Below are positions 1-9,470 of a stretch of 64,000 bases of DNA, in pieces. Origin of the DNA: CAVXGU01 sp963761615. Lineage in GTDB: Bacteria > Acidobacteriota > Vicinamibacteria > Vicinamibacterales > CAVVIG01. The notes below the pieces were generated by a model. The model saw only the letters and a program-made list of their open reading frames with translations. It ran no database searches and was not told where the DNA came from. The position numbers were made by a program, and so were the translations under genes. The stretch spans positions 310,001-374,000 of the forward strand of contig CAVXGU010000004.1 of the NCBI GenBank assembly GCA_963761615.1, written 5' to 3'. How positions within the stretch are numbered: the first letter of the stretch is position 1; the number at the start of each line of letters is the position of its first letter.

Positions 1-2
1 TG

Positions 3-566
3 CAGGCGCAGGCGGCGCACAACAATCCGGACATCGCCGCCGCGCAGGCCGCGCTGCGACAGGCCGGCGAGGACGTGTGGGCTGCGCGGGGACGGATTCT
101 GCCTTCCCTGGCCATGGACTACTTCTACGGCATCGACGCGAGCCAGTTCGCCGCCTCGACCAACGGCGTGAAGAACCTCGGCTACAGCGTGATTGCGTCG
201 GTGAACGTGCCCCTCTGGAACTGGGGCGCGTCGCAGGGCGATATCGCCTCGGCGCACCTGCGCCAGCGCCAGGCGACGACGGATCTGAGCTTCGCCCAGC
301 GGCAGCTGCTGGCCGATCTCGACAGCTACTACCAGGAAGCCCGGGCGGCGCGCGCCGAGCTCGACTCGCTGCAGCGCTCCGCGGATCTCGCCGCCGAGAG
401 CCTGCGCCTCACGACCCTCCGCTATCAGGCCGGCGAGGCGACCGTGCTCGAGGTCGTGGACGCGCAGACCACGCTCGTCGACAGCCGCAACGCGTTCGAC
501 GACGGCCGGGCCCGGTACCGCCTGGCGCTGGCTACCCTCCAGACACTGACGGGGACGTTCCGATGA
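3..566 (+). CDS. TolC-family outer membrane efflux protein, C-terminal part (5' end outside window)
   Basis: The reading frame is open from the first bases of the window, so the N-terminus is missing; the GTG at 75 is internal. About 187 residues remain. They show the heptad-like Ala/Gln/Leu-rich alpha-barrel pattern of TolC/OEP proteins, with a tail resembling LRYQAGEATVLEVVDAQTTL, the usual motif of the second OEP repeat. TolC proteins form the outer-membrane channel of tripartite pumps. The stop overlaps the adaptor start in an ATGA (563-566), which indicates translational coupling in a TolC/adaptor/RND operon. The family assignment is strong; the exported substrate cannot be told. Confidence 0.93.
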   Translation, partial: QAQAAHNNPDIAAAQAALRQAGEDVWAARGRILPSLAMDYFYGIDASQFAASTNGVKNLGYSVIASVNVPLWNWGASQGDIASAHLRQRQATTDLSFAQRQLLADLDSYYQEARAARAELDSLQRSADLAAESLRLTTLRYQAGEATVLEVVDAQTTLVDSRNAFDDGRARYRLALATLQTLTGTFR

Positions 567-1862
567 TCCTTGCGCGGCGATTCGAAGTTTACCGAGGCGG
601 CGTCAGGCGCGCCGCGCTTGCCGTCGTCCTGACCCCCCTCGTCGCCGCCGCGGTCGGCTGCGCGGGTGAGTCGCCGGAGACCGCGCCAGTCGTGACCGTC
701 CAGACGGCCCAGGCGGAACAGACGCCGATCGCCGAGATCGTCACGGCCGCCGCCGTGCTCTATCCCCTTCAGCAGGCGGCAATCGTGCCGAAAATCAGCG
801 CGCCGGTGGAGCGGTTCTACGTCCAGCGCGGCGCGCAGGTGAAGAAGGGACAGATCCTCGTCGTGCTCGAGCACCAGGACCTCGCCGCCGCAGTCGCGCA
901 GGATCAGGGCCTGTACGAGCAGGCGCAGGCGAGCTACGAGACCACGAGGCAGGCCAGCGTCCCGGCCGACCTGCAGAAAGCGCAGCTCGACGTGACGACG
1001 TCGAAGGCGGCGCTCGACGCGCAGCAGCAGGTGTTCAGCGATCGTCAGCGGCTCCTCGAGCAGGGCGCGCTGCCCCAGCGCGATCTGGAGAGCGCACGCG
1101 TCGCGCTCGCCCAGGCCCAGAGCGCCTACGACGTCGCGAAACAGCACCTCGACGCCCTGCAGGCCGTGACGCAGGCGCAGACGCTGAAAGGTGCCGAGGC
1201 GCAGCTGGCTTCGGCCAAGGGCCAGTACGAGGCGGCGGAGGCCCAGCTGAGCTACGCGACAATCCGCAGCCCTATCGACGGTTACATCACCGATCGGCCG
1301 TTCTACGCCGGGGAGATGGCGCAGCCCGGCTCACCGCTCCTGACCGTCATGGACACCTCCGCCGTCGTGGCGCGGGCTCCAGTCCCCGTAGAGCAGGCGA
1401 GCGAGGTCTCGATGGGCGACGCGGCGACGCTGACGGTACCTGGCGGCGACGCGCCCGTCGGCGGGAAGGTGACGGTGGTGAGCCCGGCGCTCGACCCGGC
1501 CAGTACGACGATGCAGGTCTGGGTGCAGGTACCGAACCCGGAGGGCCGGCTGAAGCCCGGCACCAGCGTGCGCGTCGATATCGTCGCGCGGACCGTCCCC
1601 GACGCCGTCGTGGTGCCGCAGGATGCCATCCTGACCGACGAGAGCGGCGCCCGGTCGGTGATGGTCGTGGGGACCGACAAGAAGGCCCACACGCGGCCCG
1701 TGGAGGTCGGCGTGACCGAGAACGGCCGCGACCCAGATCACGAGCGGCCTCAAGGTGGGCGAAACGGTGGTCACGGTCGGTGCCTTCGGTCTCGAGGACG
1801 GCACCGAGGTTCAGGTTGCCGCGCCGGCGTCGTCGCCCGCCAAGGGCGCGGACGGAAAGTAG
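563..1862 (+). CDS. RND efflux periplasmic adaptor (HlyD/AcrA family) lipoprotein, apparent +1 frameshift near its 3' end
   Basis: Starts at the ATG overlapping the TolC stop. The N-terminus is a lipoprotein signal (hydrophobic run to AAAVGC, Cys about residue 33). Then come a barrel-sandwich hybrid, a long helical hairpin rich in Gln/Ala, and a beta-barrel with the typical RSPIDGYITDR and VVPQDAILTD stretches. At 1732-1734 an extra C appears to throw the frame: up to there the frame is phase 2, and the expected ending (ITSGLKVGETVVTVGAFGL, stopping at 1860-1862) lies in phase 0. Read literally, the protein would run to 1873 with a low-complexity Arg/Gly tail. The adaptor links the RND pump to TolC in the periplasm. 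Confidence 0.9.
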
Positions 1863-1869
1863 CCCAGGC

Positions 1870-4800
1870 ATGAGCGGGACCGGAGACGCCGATCTTCGAG
1901 GAAGGGCCGCCCCGCGAGCACTGGTTCGCGCGCCACGCCAAGCCGCTGATCTTCCTGATCGTCGCCCTGGCCGTGGCTGGCAGCTACCTGGCGGTCCGGA
2001 TTCCCATCGCGGTCTTCCCGGACACGAACTTCCCGCGGGTGATCATCGGCATCGACAACGGCGTGATGCCGATCGACCAGATGCTGGTGACGATCACGCG
2101 TCCGGTCGAGGAAGCGGTCAACAGCGTGCTCGGGCTCCAGCAGGTGCGGTCGACCACGAGCCGCGGCTCGGCGGAAATCGACCTGTACTTCGACTGGCAG
2201 CACGACATGGTCGAGACGCTGCAGCGTGTAGATGCCGCCCTGGCGCAAATCCGTTCGTCGCTGCCGCCGACGGCGCAGATCGAGACCCACCGGCTGACGT
2301 TCGCGAGCTTTCCGGTGCTCGGCTACAGCCTCACGTCGGACAAGGAATCACTGTCCCAGCTTTGGGAGCTCGCGACGTACGAGGTGAAGCCGCGGCTGAA
2401 CCGGCAGAACGGCGTCTCGTCGATCCGCATCATGGGCGGCCAGGCGCCCGAATTCCAGATCATGCCGCGCCCGGGCGATCTGCTGCGCACCGGCATCACG
2501 GTCACCGATCTGCTCGATTCGGTCGGCCGGACGAACCTGGTCGACTCGCCGGGCCTGCTCGAGCGCCAGCACCAGCTGTTCCTGGGCCTGGTCACCGGCC
2601 AGGTGCAGACGCCCGAGGGCCTGGCGGGCATCGCCGTCAAGAACAGCCCGGCCGGCGTGCCGATTCACATCGGCGACGTGGCCGACGTCATACCATCGGC
2701 CGAGCCCGTCTACACGATTGTCACGGCGGACATGAAGCCCGCCGTCCTGCTCGAAATCAGTCGCCAGCCCGACAGCAACACGGTCCAGGTCGCCGACGGC
2801 GTGCACCAGGAGGTCGAGGCGCTGAAGACGTCGCTGCCCTCCGACGTGCACATCGAGCCGTACTACGACCAGTCCGAGCTGGTCACGGCCGCCATCGCGA
2901 GCGTGCGGGACGCCGTCCTGCTGGGCATCCTCCTCGCCTCGATCATCCTCGTCATCTTCCTGCACGACTGGGGTTCATCGCTCGTCGCCGGTCTGGTCAT
3001 CCCCGTCACGCTGATGATCACATTCATCGTGCTCGATGCGACGGGCCAGACCTTCAACCTGATGACCCTCGGGGGCCTCGCCGCCGCGGTCGGATTGGTC
3101 ATCGACGATGCGGTGGTCGTGGTCGAGAACATCGTGCTGCATCGGGACGCCGGGCAGGCCCGTCTGGCGGCCGTCCGGCGGGCTCTCGACGAGCTGACCG
3201 TGCCGCTCGTCGGCTCGACCGTCACGCCGATCGTGGTCTTCCTGCCGCTCGTCGCCATCACGGGCGTGATCGGCGTCTTCTTCCGGGCCCTGGCGATCAC
3301 GATGGGCGTCGCGCTGCTCACGTCGCTGGCGCTGGCGCTGACCTGGACGCCCACCCTCAGCCAGTTCTTCATCCGCCGCCACGCCGCCGTCCACGAACGG
3401 CCGCCGGCCCGGACGCGCGAGGAGGAACTGCAGCACGTGCTCGCCGCCGAAGAGGCGTCGATGCACGGCTTCTTCGGCCACGTGATCCGTCGCTACGAGG
3501 TTTGGCTGCGGCGGGCGCTGGCGCACCCCTGGTGGCTCGCGGCCGGCAGCGCCATCCTCATCGTGCTGTCGTTCCTGTCGTACCGGGCCCTTGGATCGGA
3601 CCTGTTGCCGTCGATGGACGAAGGCGGCTTCGTGTTCGACTACATCATGCCGGCCGGCAGCTCGCTCAGCGAGACCAACCGTGTCATCACGCACGTGCTG
3701 CAGGTGATCCATTCCATTCCCGAGGTCGAGAGCACGTCGCGCCGCACGGGGTTGCAGCTCGGGCTCGCCGCGGTGACCGAGGCGAACACAGGCGACATCT
3801 CGGTGAAACTCAAGCCGAACCGGTCGCGCAGCGTCGACGATGTCATCTCGGAAGTGCGCCGCCGGATCACCCAGAGCGAGCCGGAGCTGGACGTCGACTT
3901 CTTCCAGGTCCTCGAAGACATGATTGGCGACCTCACGGGCAGCCCGGACCCGATCGATCTGAAACTCTTTTCGGAGGACGCCGACCTCCTGAACCGGACG
4001 GCGCCGGAGGTGGCCGACCGGATCGGGAAGATCGACGGGGTCGTGGACATCCTCAACGGCATCGAGAACTCGGTGAGCGGCCCGGCGGTCACGTTTCACG
4101 TGAACCCGACCGTCGCCGCCCAGGCCGGGTTCACGCCGGAGGAGGTCTCGGCCGACGCGGGGGCTATCCTCCTCGGCGACGTCGCGCCGACGCCGGTGGT
4201 GGCGAATGACCGCGCCTACAACATCCGCGTGCGGTTCCCCGCCGCGAACCGCACGTCGCTCGACGCGATGAAAAACACGCTGCTCGTGAGCTCCACCGGG
4301 CACACGGCCACGCTGGGTTCGCTCGCGACGGTGACGGAAGAGCCCGGCCAGACCGAGATCCTGCGTCAGAACCTGCAGCGCGAGGTGGACGTGACTGCGC
4401 GGCTCGAGGGCATGTCGCTCGGCACCGGCATCGCCAAGGTGCAGGCCGCGATCGCCGACATGCACCTGCCGCCGTCGATCCGCGTGGAGTACGGCGGGCT
4501 CTACGCCCAGCAGCAGCAGTCGTTCCGCGACCTCTCGCTCGTGCTGGTGCTCGCGCTGGTGCTGGTGTTTGCCGTGCTCCTGGTCGAGTTCGGGTCGTTC
4601 GCGGCGCCGACCGCCATCCTCGCGTCCGCCCTGCTCTCGACGGCTGGCGTCTTCTTCGCCCTGCTCCTCGCCGGCATCACGTTCAACGTGACGTCGTTCA
4701 TGGGCCTCATCATGGTCGTCGGCATTGTCGCCAAGAACGGGATCCTGCTGCTCGACGCGGATCACAAGTTCCGCGAGCTCGGCATGAGCGCCGAAGAGGC

Positions 4801-5008
4801 GATGATTCAGGCCGGCCGCCGCCGCCTGCGGCCGATCACGATGACGGCGCTGGCCGCGGTCGCCGGCATGGCGCCGCTCGCCTTCGCCATCGGGTCCGGC
4901 TCCCAGATGCTGCAGCCGCTCGCCGTCGCCGTCATCGGCGGCATCCTGATCTCGATGGTCCTGTCGCTCATCATCACGCCGGCCGTGCACTTCTACCTCA
5001 CCCGCTGA
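1870..5008 (+). CDS. RND-family efflux transporter permease subunit (AcrB/MdtB-like), apparent +1 frameshift at start
   Basis: The pump is clear from 1973 to 5008: first transmembrane helix, the RIPIAVFPDTNFPRV periplasmic entry, two large periplasmic loops, twelve expected transmembrane segments, and the motif GLVIDDAVVVVENI with the paired acidic residues of the RND proton relay. The natural N-terminus (EEGPPREHWFARHAKPLIF) lies upstream in the same frame, but a stop at 1871-1873 separates it from any start. Removing one G from 1876-1878 joins ATG 1870 to this frame as MSGPETPIFEEG. An extra base is therefore inferred. About 1045 residues, normal for the family. Last gene of the efflux operon; substrate unknown. 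Confidence 0.92.
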
Positions 5009-5115
5009 CGCGCCGTCGGTCCGCAGTCCCCCTGGCAGGGCCGAAGCCCTCCGCGACACCTCTCTTCGCAACCGGTGGCGCAGGCCTTCAGGCCTGCCCA
5101 GAGGGTGGCAGGCGA
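5009..5115. terminator. Convergent spacer with two short hairpins, one with a TTCA loop
   Basis: The spacer between the RND gene and the opposing fusion gene holds GGGCC-GAA-GCCCT at about 5038-5050 and GCAGGCC-TTCA-GGCCTGC at about 5079-5096. Both are compact GC hairpins between convergent genes, so a bidirectional terminator role is plausible, although there is no clear U-tract. The TTCA-loop form recurs at 18769-18782 and, varied, at 25751-25764. Confidence 0.5.
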
Positions 5116-6696
5116 CTATTGGCTGCTGGCGATCGGCGGGATGATGTCGTGCTCCACGAGGTCGTAGATCGCCCGGTTGTGGCCGCGGCGGTCGCTGTTT
5201 CGCGGGCTGGCCGTGCTCACCGACGTGGCGACCACGACGAGATCGAGATCGGGAACGACGAAGATGAACTGGCCGCCGTAGCCCCAGGCGTAGTACGCGG
5301 GATGGCCGGCGAGATCGCGGATCCACCAGCCGTAACCGTACGATCGGTCCCCGGCCCGCGGCGATTCGGTGCGAGGCACGAACGACGCCTTCACCCAGGA
5401 CGCCGGGACCACCTGGCGTCCGCCCGCCCGTCCCTCGTGCAGGTACAGCTCCCCGAACGCCAGCATCTGTCGCGGCGTCATCAGCATGTCGTTGCCGCCG
5501 AAGTAGATGCCTTGTGGATCCCGCGGCCACTGGTCGAGGCGGAAGCCCAGCGGATCGGCCAGGGCCTGCTCGGCGAACTGCCACGTGCTCTGGTGGGTGG
5601 CCTTCGTCAGGATCGCCGAGATCAGGTGCGAGTTGCCGGTGCTGTAGATCATGCGCGTCCCCGGCTCTGCGACGAGGCGCCGGGAGAGCGCACTGGCCAC
5701 CCAGTTGCGGCTCAGTACCCAGCCGCCGTAATTGCGGTTGCTCGTCGACTCCAGCCCCGATCGCATGGTCAACAGGTCCTCGATCGTGATCGCACCCTTG
5801 CGCCGGGCGTCGGGGCCGGTCAGGTCGCTCCCGAAGAAGGCGCCGATCGGCTGATCGACGCCGCGGACGAGCCCGCGATCGATCGCGATCCCGACCAGCG
5901 CCGAGATGACGCTCTTGGACGCCGACTTCAGATTCGCGGGCCGGGCGGCGCGGGCGCCGTGGAAGTAGCGCTCCACGACCAGGGTGTCGTGCCAGGCGAC
6001 CAGCAGGCTGCGCAGGCGGGGCAGCGAGGCGGCCGCGTCCACCGCCCCGGTGAAGTCCGGCTCGGCGGGCGCCGCGCCGACGGGCCGGGTCCACAGCACC
6101 ACGAGGAGCGCCACGACCGTCGCGCCGCGGCGACGCCACGACGGCACGAGCATCGGGACGCGGCGCGCGTAGGCGGCGTACGCGTCTGCGCCGAGCTCGT
6201 TGCGCAGCAACCGCTCTTCGATCCGGGCCTTGATCCAGCAGCCGATCGTGATGAGGGCCGCGCCGGCGATTGCGGCGAGCAGGTCGCGTGCCAGTGCCGT
6301 GGCGAGGGCTGCGAGGATGAGCCCGGAATAGATCGGATGGCGGACGATCGCGTACGGTCCGGTGTCCACGACGTAGTGGCCGGTCTTCAGCGTGATGTTG
6401 CTCGACCAGAGACGGCCGATGCGCAGTCGTGCCCACCAGGTGAACGTCAGGCCGCACGCCGTGACGGCGACGAGGGTCCAGGCCTCGAAGGGCCCCGGAG
6501 CCGGAAGCAGGGGAAGGACGCGCGTCTGCCTGTCGGACAGCATCATGAGCACGGCGCCCGCCGTGAGGAGCAGCCGGTAGAGCAGGTGCGCGCCTGCGCC
6601 CGGGCTTCCCACGGTGCGGCTCGTCCAGACGGACGCCGCGATCCACGAGACGATCCAGCCAATCCAGAGGACGGCGAGAACGGTTCCTGGAGTCAT
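5116..6696 (-). CDS. Fusion: isoprenylcysteine methyltransferase-like membrane domain + serine beta-lactamase-fold hydrolase
   Basis: About 526 residues. Residues 1-195 are an ICMT/PEMT-like membrane methyltransferase: several transmembrane helices and the signature GHYVVDTGPYAIVRHPIYSG with conserved R-H-P. After a further hydrophobic segment, residues about 215-526 form a class C beta-lactamase/penicillin-binding-like esterase: SASK (S-x-x-K nucleophile), YSTGN (Y-x-N), and a YGG near the C-terminus in place of the KTG/HxG box. ATG 6696 is chosen because the upstream 55 codons run through a low-complexity repeat spacer. The hydrolase domain would lie outside the cytoplasm. Each domain is confidently recognised; the joint function is unknown. 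The gene converges on the efflux operon. Confidence 0.85.
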   Translation of the reverse strand: MTPGTVLAVLWIGWIVSWIAASVWTSRTVGSPGAGAHLLYRLLLTAGAVLMMLSDRQTRVLPLLPAPGPFEAWTLVAVTACGLTFTWWARLRIGRLWSSNITLKTGHYVVDTGPYAIVRHPIYSGLILAALATALARDLLAAIAGAALITIGCWIKARIEERLLRNELGADAYAAYARRVPMLVPSWRRRGATVVALLVVLWTRPVGAAPAEPDFTGAVDAAASLPRLRSLLVAWHDTLVVERYFHGARAARPANLKSASKSVISALVGIAIDRGLVRGVDQPIGAFFGSDLTGPDARRKGAITIEDLLTMRSGLESTSNRNYGGWVLSRNWVASALSRRLVAEPGTRMIYSTGNSHLISAILTKATHQSTWQFAEQALADPLGFRLDQWPRDPQGIYFGGNDMLMTPRQMLAFGELYLHEGRAGGRQVVPASWVKASFVPRTESPRAGDRSYGYGWWIRDLAGHPAYYAWGYGGQFIFVVPDLDLVVVATSVSTASPRNSDRRGHNRAIYDLVEHDIIPPIASSQ

Positions 6697-6936
6697 GAAG
6701 TGACGGGTGCCGGCCCAGGTACCAAGGTGCGAGGCGCGCGTGCCAAGCGCCAGGCGCCGACATGCCGGGCGCCGACAAACCGCGTGCTGCCGACGGGCCG
6801 TGTGCCTGATACGAAATCCCGCTGGCCACCGGTCAGAGGGAGAGTCCTGGGTCCCGCGCACCCGGCACCCAGCACCTGGAGCCCAGCACCCGCACCCGGC
6901 ACCCGACGCCCGGCGCCCGGTGCCCGGTGCCCGTGT
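6697..6936. repeat. Degenerate GC-rich short-repeat spacer (CCCGGCACC-type units)
   Basis: This stretch between two minus-strand genes is built from imperfect units such as GGCACCC, GCACCCGG and CCCGGTGCC, densest at about 6855-6935. It codes for nothing convincing in any frame. The same kind of unit appears at 9403-9470, again between genes. It resembles a drifting heptanucleotide-type intergenic repeat; role unknown. Confidence 0.6.
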
Positions 6937-7779
6937 CTAGTGCGTCATCGCATACAGCGCGATGTTGACGCCGAGGGCGTAGCCGTTGGGCGAGAAGCGC
7001 GCGAAGTACTCGGCGCTCTCGCCCTCGCGCTCCCACGTGTCCGGGATGTCGGTGTTGTGCGCCATCACGACCATGAGGCGGCCATTCGCGTCGGCGATTC
7101 CGCGGAAGTTGGGATGCGGGCTGTCGAAGCCCCGCTCCGAGGTGCCGCCGCCGGTCGAGCGCCAGAACTGGATCGACGAGACCTGCTCGACCTTGTCCAG
7201 GTTGAACATCATGTGCATCAGGGGATGATCCGCCGTGATGTCGAAGATCGGATACTGGCCCGGCGGCAGCACGCGGGCTATCTCCTCCGCCCACTGGTCC
7301 CACGCGCGCGTGCCCCAGAAGTCGTCCACCTCCAGGAAGCCGCCCTTGAGCAGGTAGGCGCGCAGGGCGTCGACTTCGTCGGGCGCGAAGCGGGCGGTAC
7401 CGACGTCCTCCATGTAGAGAATGCCGCAGTTGAACAGGAGCGGATCGGTCAGCCGCACCACGACGATGTCCGGCTGGTCCTCCGCATCCATCTTGACGTG
7501 GACCTTGGTGAGCTCGCCGAGCCGCACCGAGAAGTTGTTGTCGGCGCCGGGGTAGTCGGTGTCGGCGCCCAATCCGCCGGCCTCGCGGCGGTTGCTCCGG
7601 TAGTAGCCGCGGCAGTAGTTGAAGGAGCCGTCGAAGTCGTCGGCCGTCGCCCACTTGGGCCGGATCCGGCGGAATCCGCCGCCCCCGCGGAAAATGAACT
7701 GTGCGTACGCCAGCGAGGCGCAGACGACCACCGCGCACGCCACGAAGAGGATCAGCCGCCGGCGGCGCGCGGGTCCCAT
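6937..7779 (-). CDS. DUF4159 domain secreted protein
   Basis: 280 residues with an N-terminal signal/anchor (LILFVACAVVVCASLAYAQ). The remainder matches the DUF4159 fold seen in many Acidobacteria: FNYCRGYYRSNRREAGG, then GFLEVDDFWG and YPIFDITADHPLMHMMF. DUF4159 proteins resemble a glutamine amidotransferase-like or ThuA-like Rossmann fold and are usually exported; no catalytic role is established. Start ATG 7779 lies 57 bases from the divergent NHL gene, so a shared regulatory region is likely. Confidence 0.85.
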   Translation of the reverse strand: MGPARRRRLILFVACAVVVCASLAYAQFIFRGGGGFRRIRPKWATADDFDGSFNYCRGYYRSNRREAGGLGADTDYPGADNNFSVRLGELTKVHVKMDAEDQPDIVVVRLTDPLLFNCGILYMEDVGTARFAPDEVDALRAYLLKGGFLEVDDFWGTRAWDQWAEEIARVLPPGQYPIFDITADHPLMHMMFNLDKVEQVSSIQFWRSTGGGTSERGFDSPHPNFRGIADANGRLMVVMAHNTDIPDTWEREGESAEYFARFSPNGYALGVNIALYAMTH

Positions 7780-7786
7780 CGCGCTC

Positions 7787-7828
7787 TATAATACCGCCCC
7801 GCGCATCCGCACGTCTCCCGGACAGGAG
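7787..7828 (+). promoter_or_regulatory. Promoter -10 (TATAAT) and Shine-Dalgarno for the NHL gene
   Basis: A consensus TATAAT sits at 7787-7792 in the divergent spacer, and AGGAG at 7824-7828 lies 7 bases before ATG 7836. This supports ATG 7836 over upstream in-frame starts. No good -35 is visible. Confidence 0.55.
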
Positions 7829-7835
7829 ATCGATC

Positions 7836-8783
7836 ATGAGCCGCCGCTTCGCCGCGATCGCGCTTCTCGCCGCCGCTCTCGTCTGCGCGCGACCCACCAT
7901 CCCACTCGCCCAGTCGATCGCCCCGGGGCCCTACCGGCTCGTCGAGGGCTGGGGGCGACTGCCCGGCGGTCTCAGTTACGGCGAAGTGCCGGGGATGACC
8001 ATCGACGCCGCCGGCCGCCTGTTCGCGTTCCACCGCGGATCGCCGCCCGTCGTCGAGCTGGATGCGGCAGGACACGTCCTCACGATGTGGGGACAGGGCA
8101 TGTTCGTCTGGCCGCACGGGATCCGCGTGGACCGCAACGGCTTCCTCTGGATTACCGACGGAGCCGCCCGCGACGGGAAGGGCGAGCAGGTGTTCAAGTT
8201 CACCCGCGACGGCCGGCTGCTGATGACGCTCGGCACCGCCGGCGTCGCCGGCGATGGCCCCGACACGTTCAACGGGCCGACCGACGTCGCCGTCGCGCCG
8301 GACGGCGACATCTTCGTGGCCGACGGCCACGTGAACTCGCGCATCGTCAAGTTCGCGCCCGACGGCACGTTCATCAAGGCATGGGGACGCAAGGGCAGCG
8401 GCCCCGGCGAGTTCAACGTTCCGCACACGATCTTCTTCGACTCGCAGGGCCGGCTCTTCGTCGGCGATCGGTCCAACAAGCGGATCCAGATCTTCGATCA
8501 GGACGGGAACTTCATCGACCAATGGACCCAGTTCGGCTCGCCGAGCGGCATCTTCATCGCCCCGGACGACACGCTCTACGTCGTGGACTACAACGACCGC
8601 AAGGGCGTCTTCGTGGGCAGCGCGCGGGACGGATCCATCAGGTACAAGTTCGAGGATGCGCTCGCCGAGGGCGTCGCCGTCGACAAGGACGGCAACATCT
8701 ACGTCGGCGAGACCGTGCCCGGCCGCACGGTCAGCGGTCGCGTCACGGGCCACACGGTCAGGAAGATCGAGCGGATCAGGTAA
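7836..8783 (+). CDS. Secreted NHL-repeat beta-propeller (peptidyl-alpha-hydroxyglycine lyase-like)
   Basis: 315 residues. A signal peptide (about 1-26, ending LAQ) precedes repeated NHL blades of the type GxFxxPxxIxxDxxGxLFVxDxxNxRIQIF; VPHTIFFDSQGRLFVGDRSN and GSPSGIFIAPDDTLYVVDYN are the clearest. Such six-bladed propellers are often annotated as 6-bladed beta-propeller or peptidylglycine lyase-like; binding or scaffolding is as likely as catalysis. It stands alone behind its own promoter and is divergent from the DUF4159 gene. Confidence 0.85.
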   Translation: MSRRFAAIALLAAALVCARPTIPLAQSIAPGPYRLVEGWGRLPGGLSYGEVPGMTIDAAGRLFAFHRGSPPVVELDAAGHVLTMWGQGMFVWPHGIRVDRNGFLWITDGAARDGKGEQVFKFTRDGRLLMTLGTAGVAGDGPDTFNGPTDVAVAPDGDIFVADGHVNSRIVKFAPDGTFIKAWGRKGSGPGEFNVPHTIFFDSQGRLFVGDRSNKRIQIFDQDGNFIDQWTQFGSPSGIFIAPDDTLYVVDYNDRKGVFVGSARDGSIRYKFEDALAEGVAVDKDGNIYVGETVPGRTVSGRVTGHTVRKIERIR

Positions 8784-8952
8784 GGCCTGGTGTCGGTCGC
8801 CGGCTGCCTGGCGGCTGGCCGGTGCCCGCTCCGAGAGCCGAAGCCCGGAGGCCAGGGCCGGTGGTATCTCCTCTTGCCTCAGTAGCCAGTGCGGCCCTGG
8901 ATGTGCCGGTTTTTCGGCGCGCGTGCGCTCGGGCCGCGGAAGGAAGACGACG

Positions 8953-9405
8953 ATGTCACTCCGGTTGCGATTGTTGATTGGCGTCGCGGCGTTCAGCGTC
9001 GCCATGCCGGCGCTCGTCCAGGCGCAGGGGCGCGGACGCGGCATGGGCATGGGCATGGGCATGGGCTACGACAAGGCCAAGGAAGTGACGCTGACGGGCA
9101 CGGTCACCGATGTGGTCGACCAGCAGGGCATGGGAATGGGGGCGGGACTGCACCTGATGTTCAAGTCCGGGGCCGATACGGTCGAGGTGCGTCTCGGACC
9201 CAAGGCGTGGCTGGACGAGCAGCACTACACGTTCGCGAAAGGCGACGAGCTCACCATCACCGGCTCACGGCAGGCGATGCACGACATGGCGACCATGACC
9301 GACAAGGACACGCTCGTCGCCCGCGAAATCAAGAGGGGCAATCAGACGATGACGCTGCGCGACGAGAACGGCCGGCCGCTGTGGGCCGGATCGATGATGC
9401 GGTGA
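8953..9405 (+). CDS. Small secreted protein with Met-Gly repeat and OB-fold-like domain
   Basis: 150 residues. A signal peptide (about 1-25, ALVQAQ) is followed by a GRGRG-(MG)5 stretch encoded by four tandem GGCATG units at 9043-9065. A compact domain follows (VTLTGTVTDVVDQQGMGMG, VEVRLGPKAWLDEQ, KGDELTITGS) resembling the short OB-fold proteins often called YdeI/YgiW-like or DNA-binding in Acidobacteria. GGAAG at 8942-8946 supports ATG 8953. The Met-rich run could bind copper, but there is no further support for that. Confidence 0.7.
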   Translation: MSLRLRLLIGVAAFSVAMPALVQAQGRGRGMGMGMGMGYDKAKEVTLTGTVTDVVDQQGMGMGAGLHLMFKSGADTVEVRLGPKAWLDEQHYTFAKGDELTITGSRQAMHDMATMTDKDTLVAREIKRGNQTMTLRDENGRPLWAGSMMR

Positions 9406-9470
9406 AACGGGCGCCGGGCACCTGGCACCAGCACGTGGCACCCGGTGCCCGGAGCCCGGCACCCTCTACG
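9403..9470. repeat. Second copy of the degenerate CCCGGCACC-type repeat spacer
   Basis: Between the Met-Gly protein and the converging quinoprotein gene lie imperfect units GGGCACC, GGCACC, GGCACCCGG and CCGGCACCC. The composition matches the spacer at 6697-6936. It may act as a bidirectional terminator through pairing of CGGGCACC with GGTGCCCG, which is inference. Confidence 0.5.

Noticed and set aside
1780..4209. Alternative plus-strand reading of about 809 codons overlapping the RND gene
   Set aside because: It is the frame that ATG 1870 enters because of the suspected extra G. After a few codons it becomes Arg/Gly-rich nonsense, while the RND protein lies in the next phase.
2975..6829. 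Very long minus-strand open frame (about 1284 codons) opposite the RND gene
   Set aside because: It is Arg/His/Asp-rich shadow coding typical of high-GC DNA. The plus-strand RND protein and the in-phase fusion gene explain the region fully.
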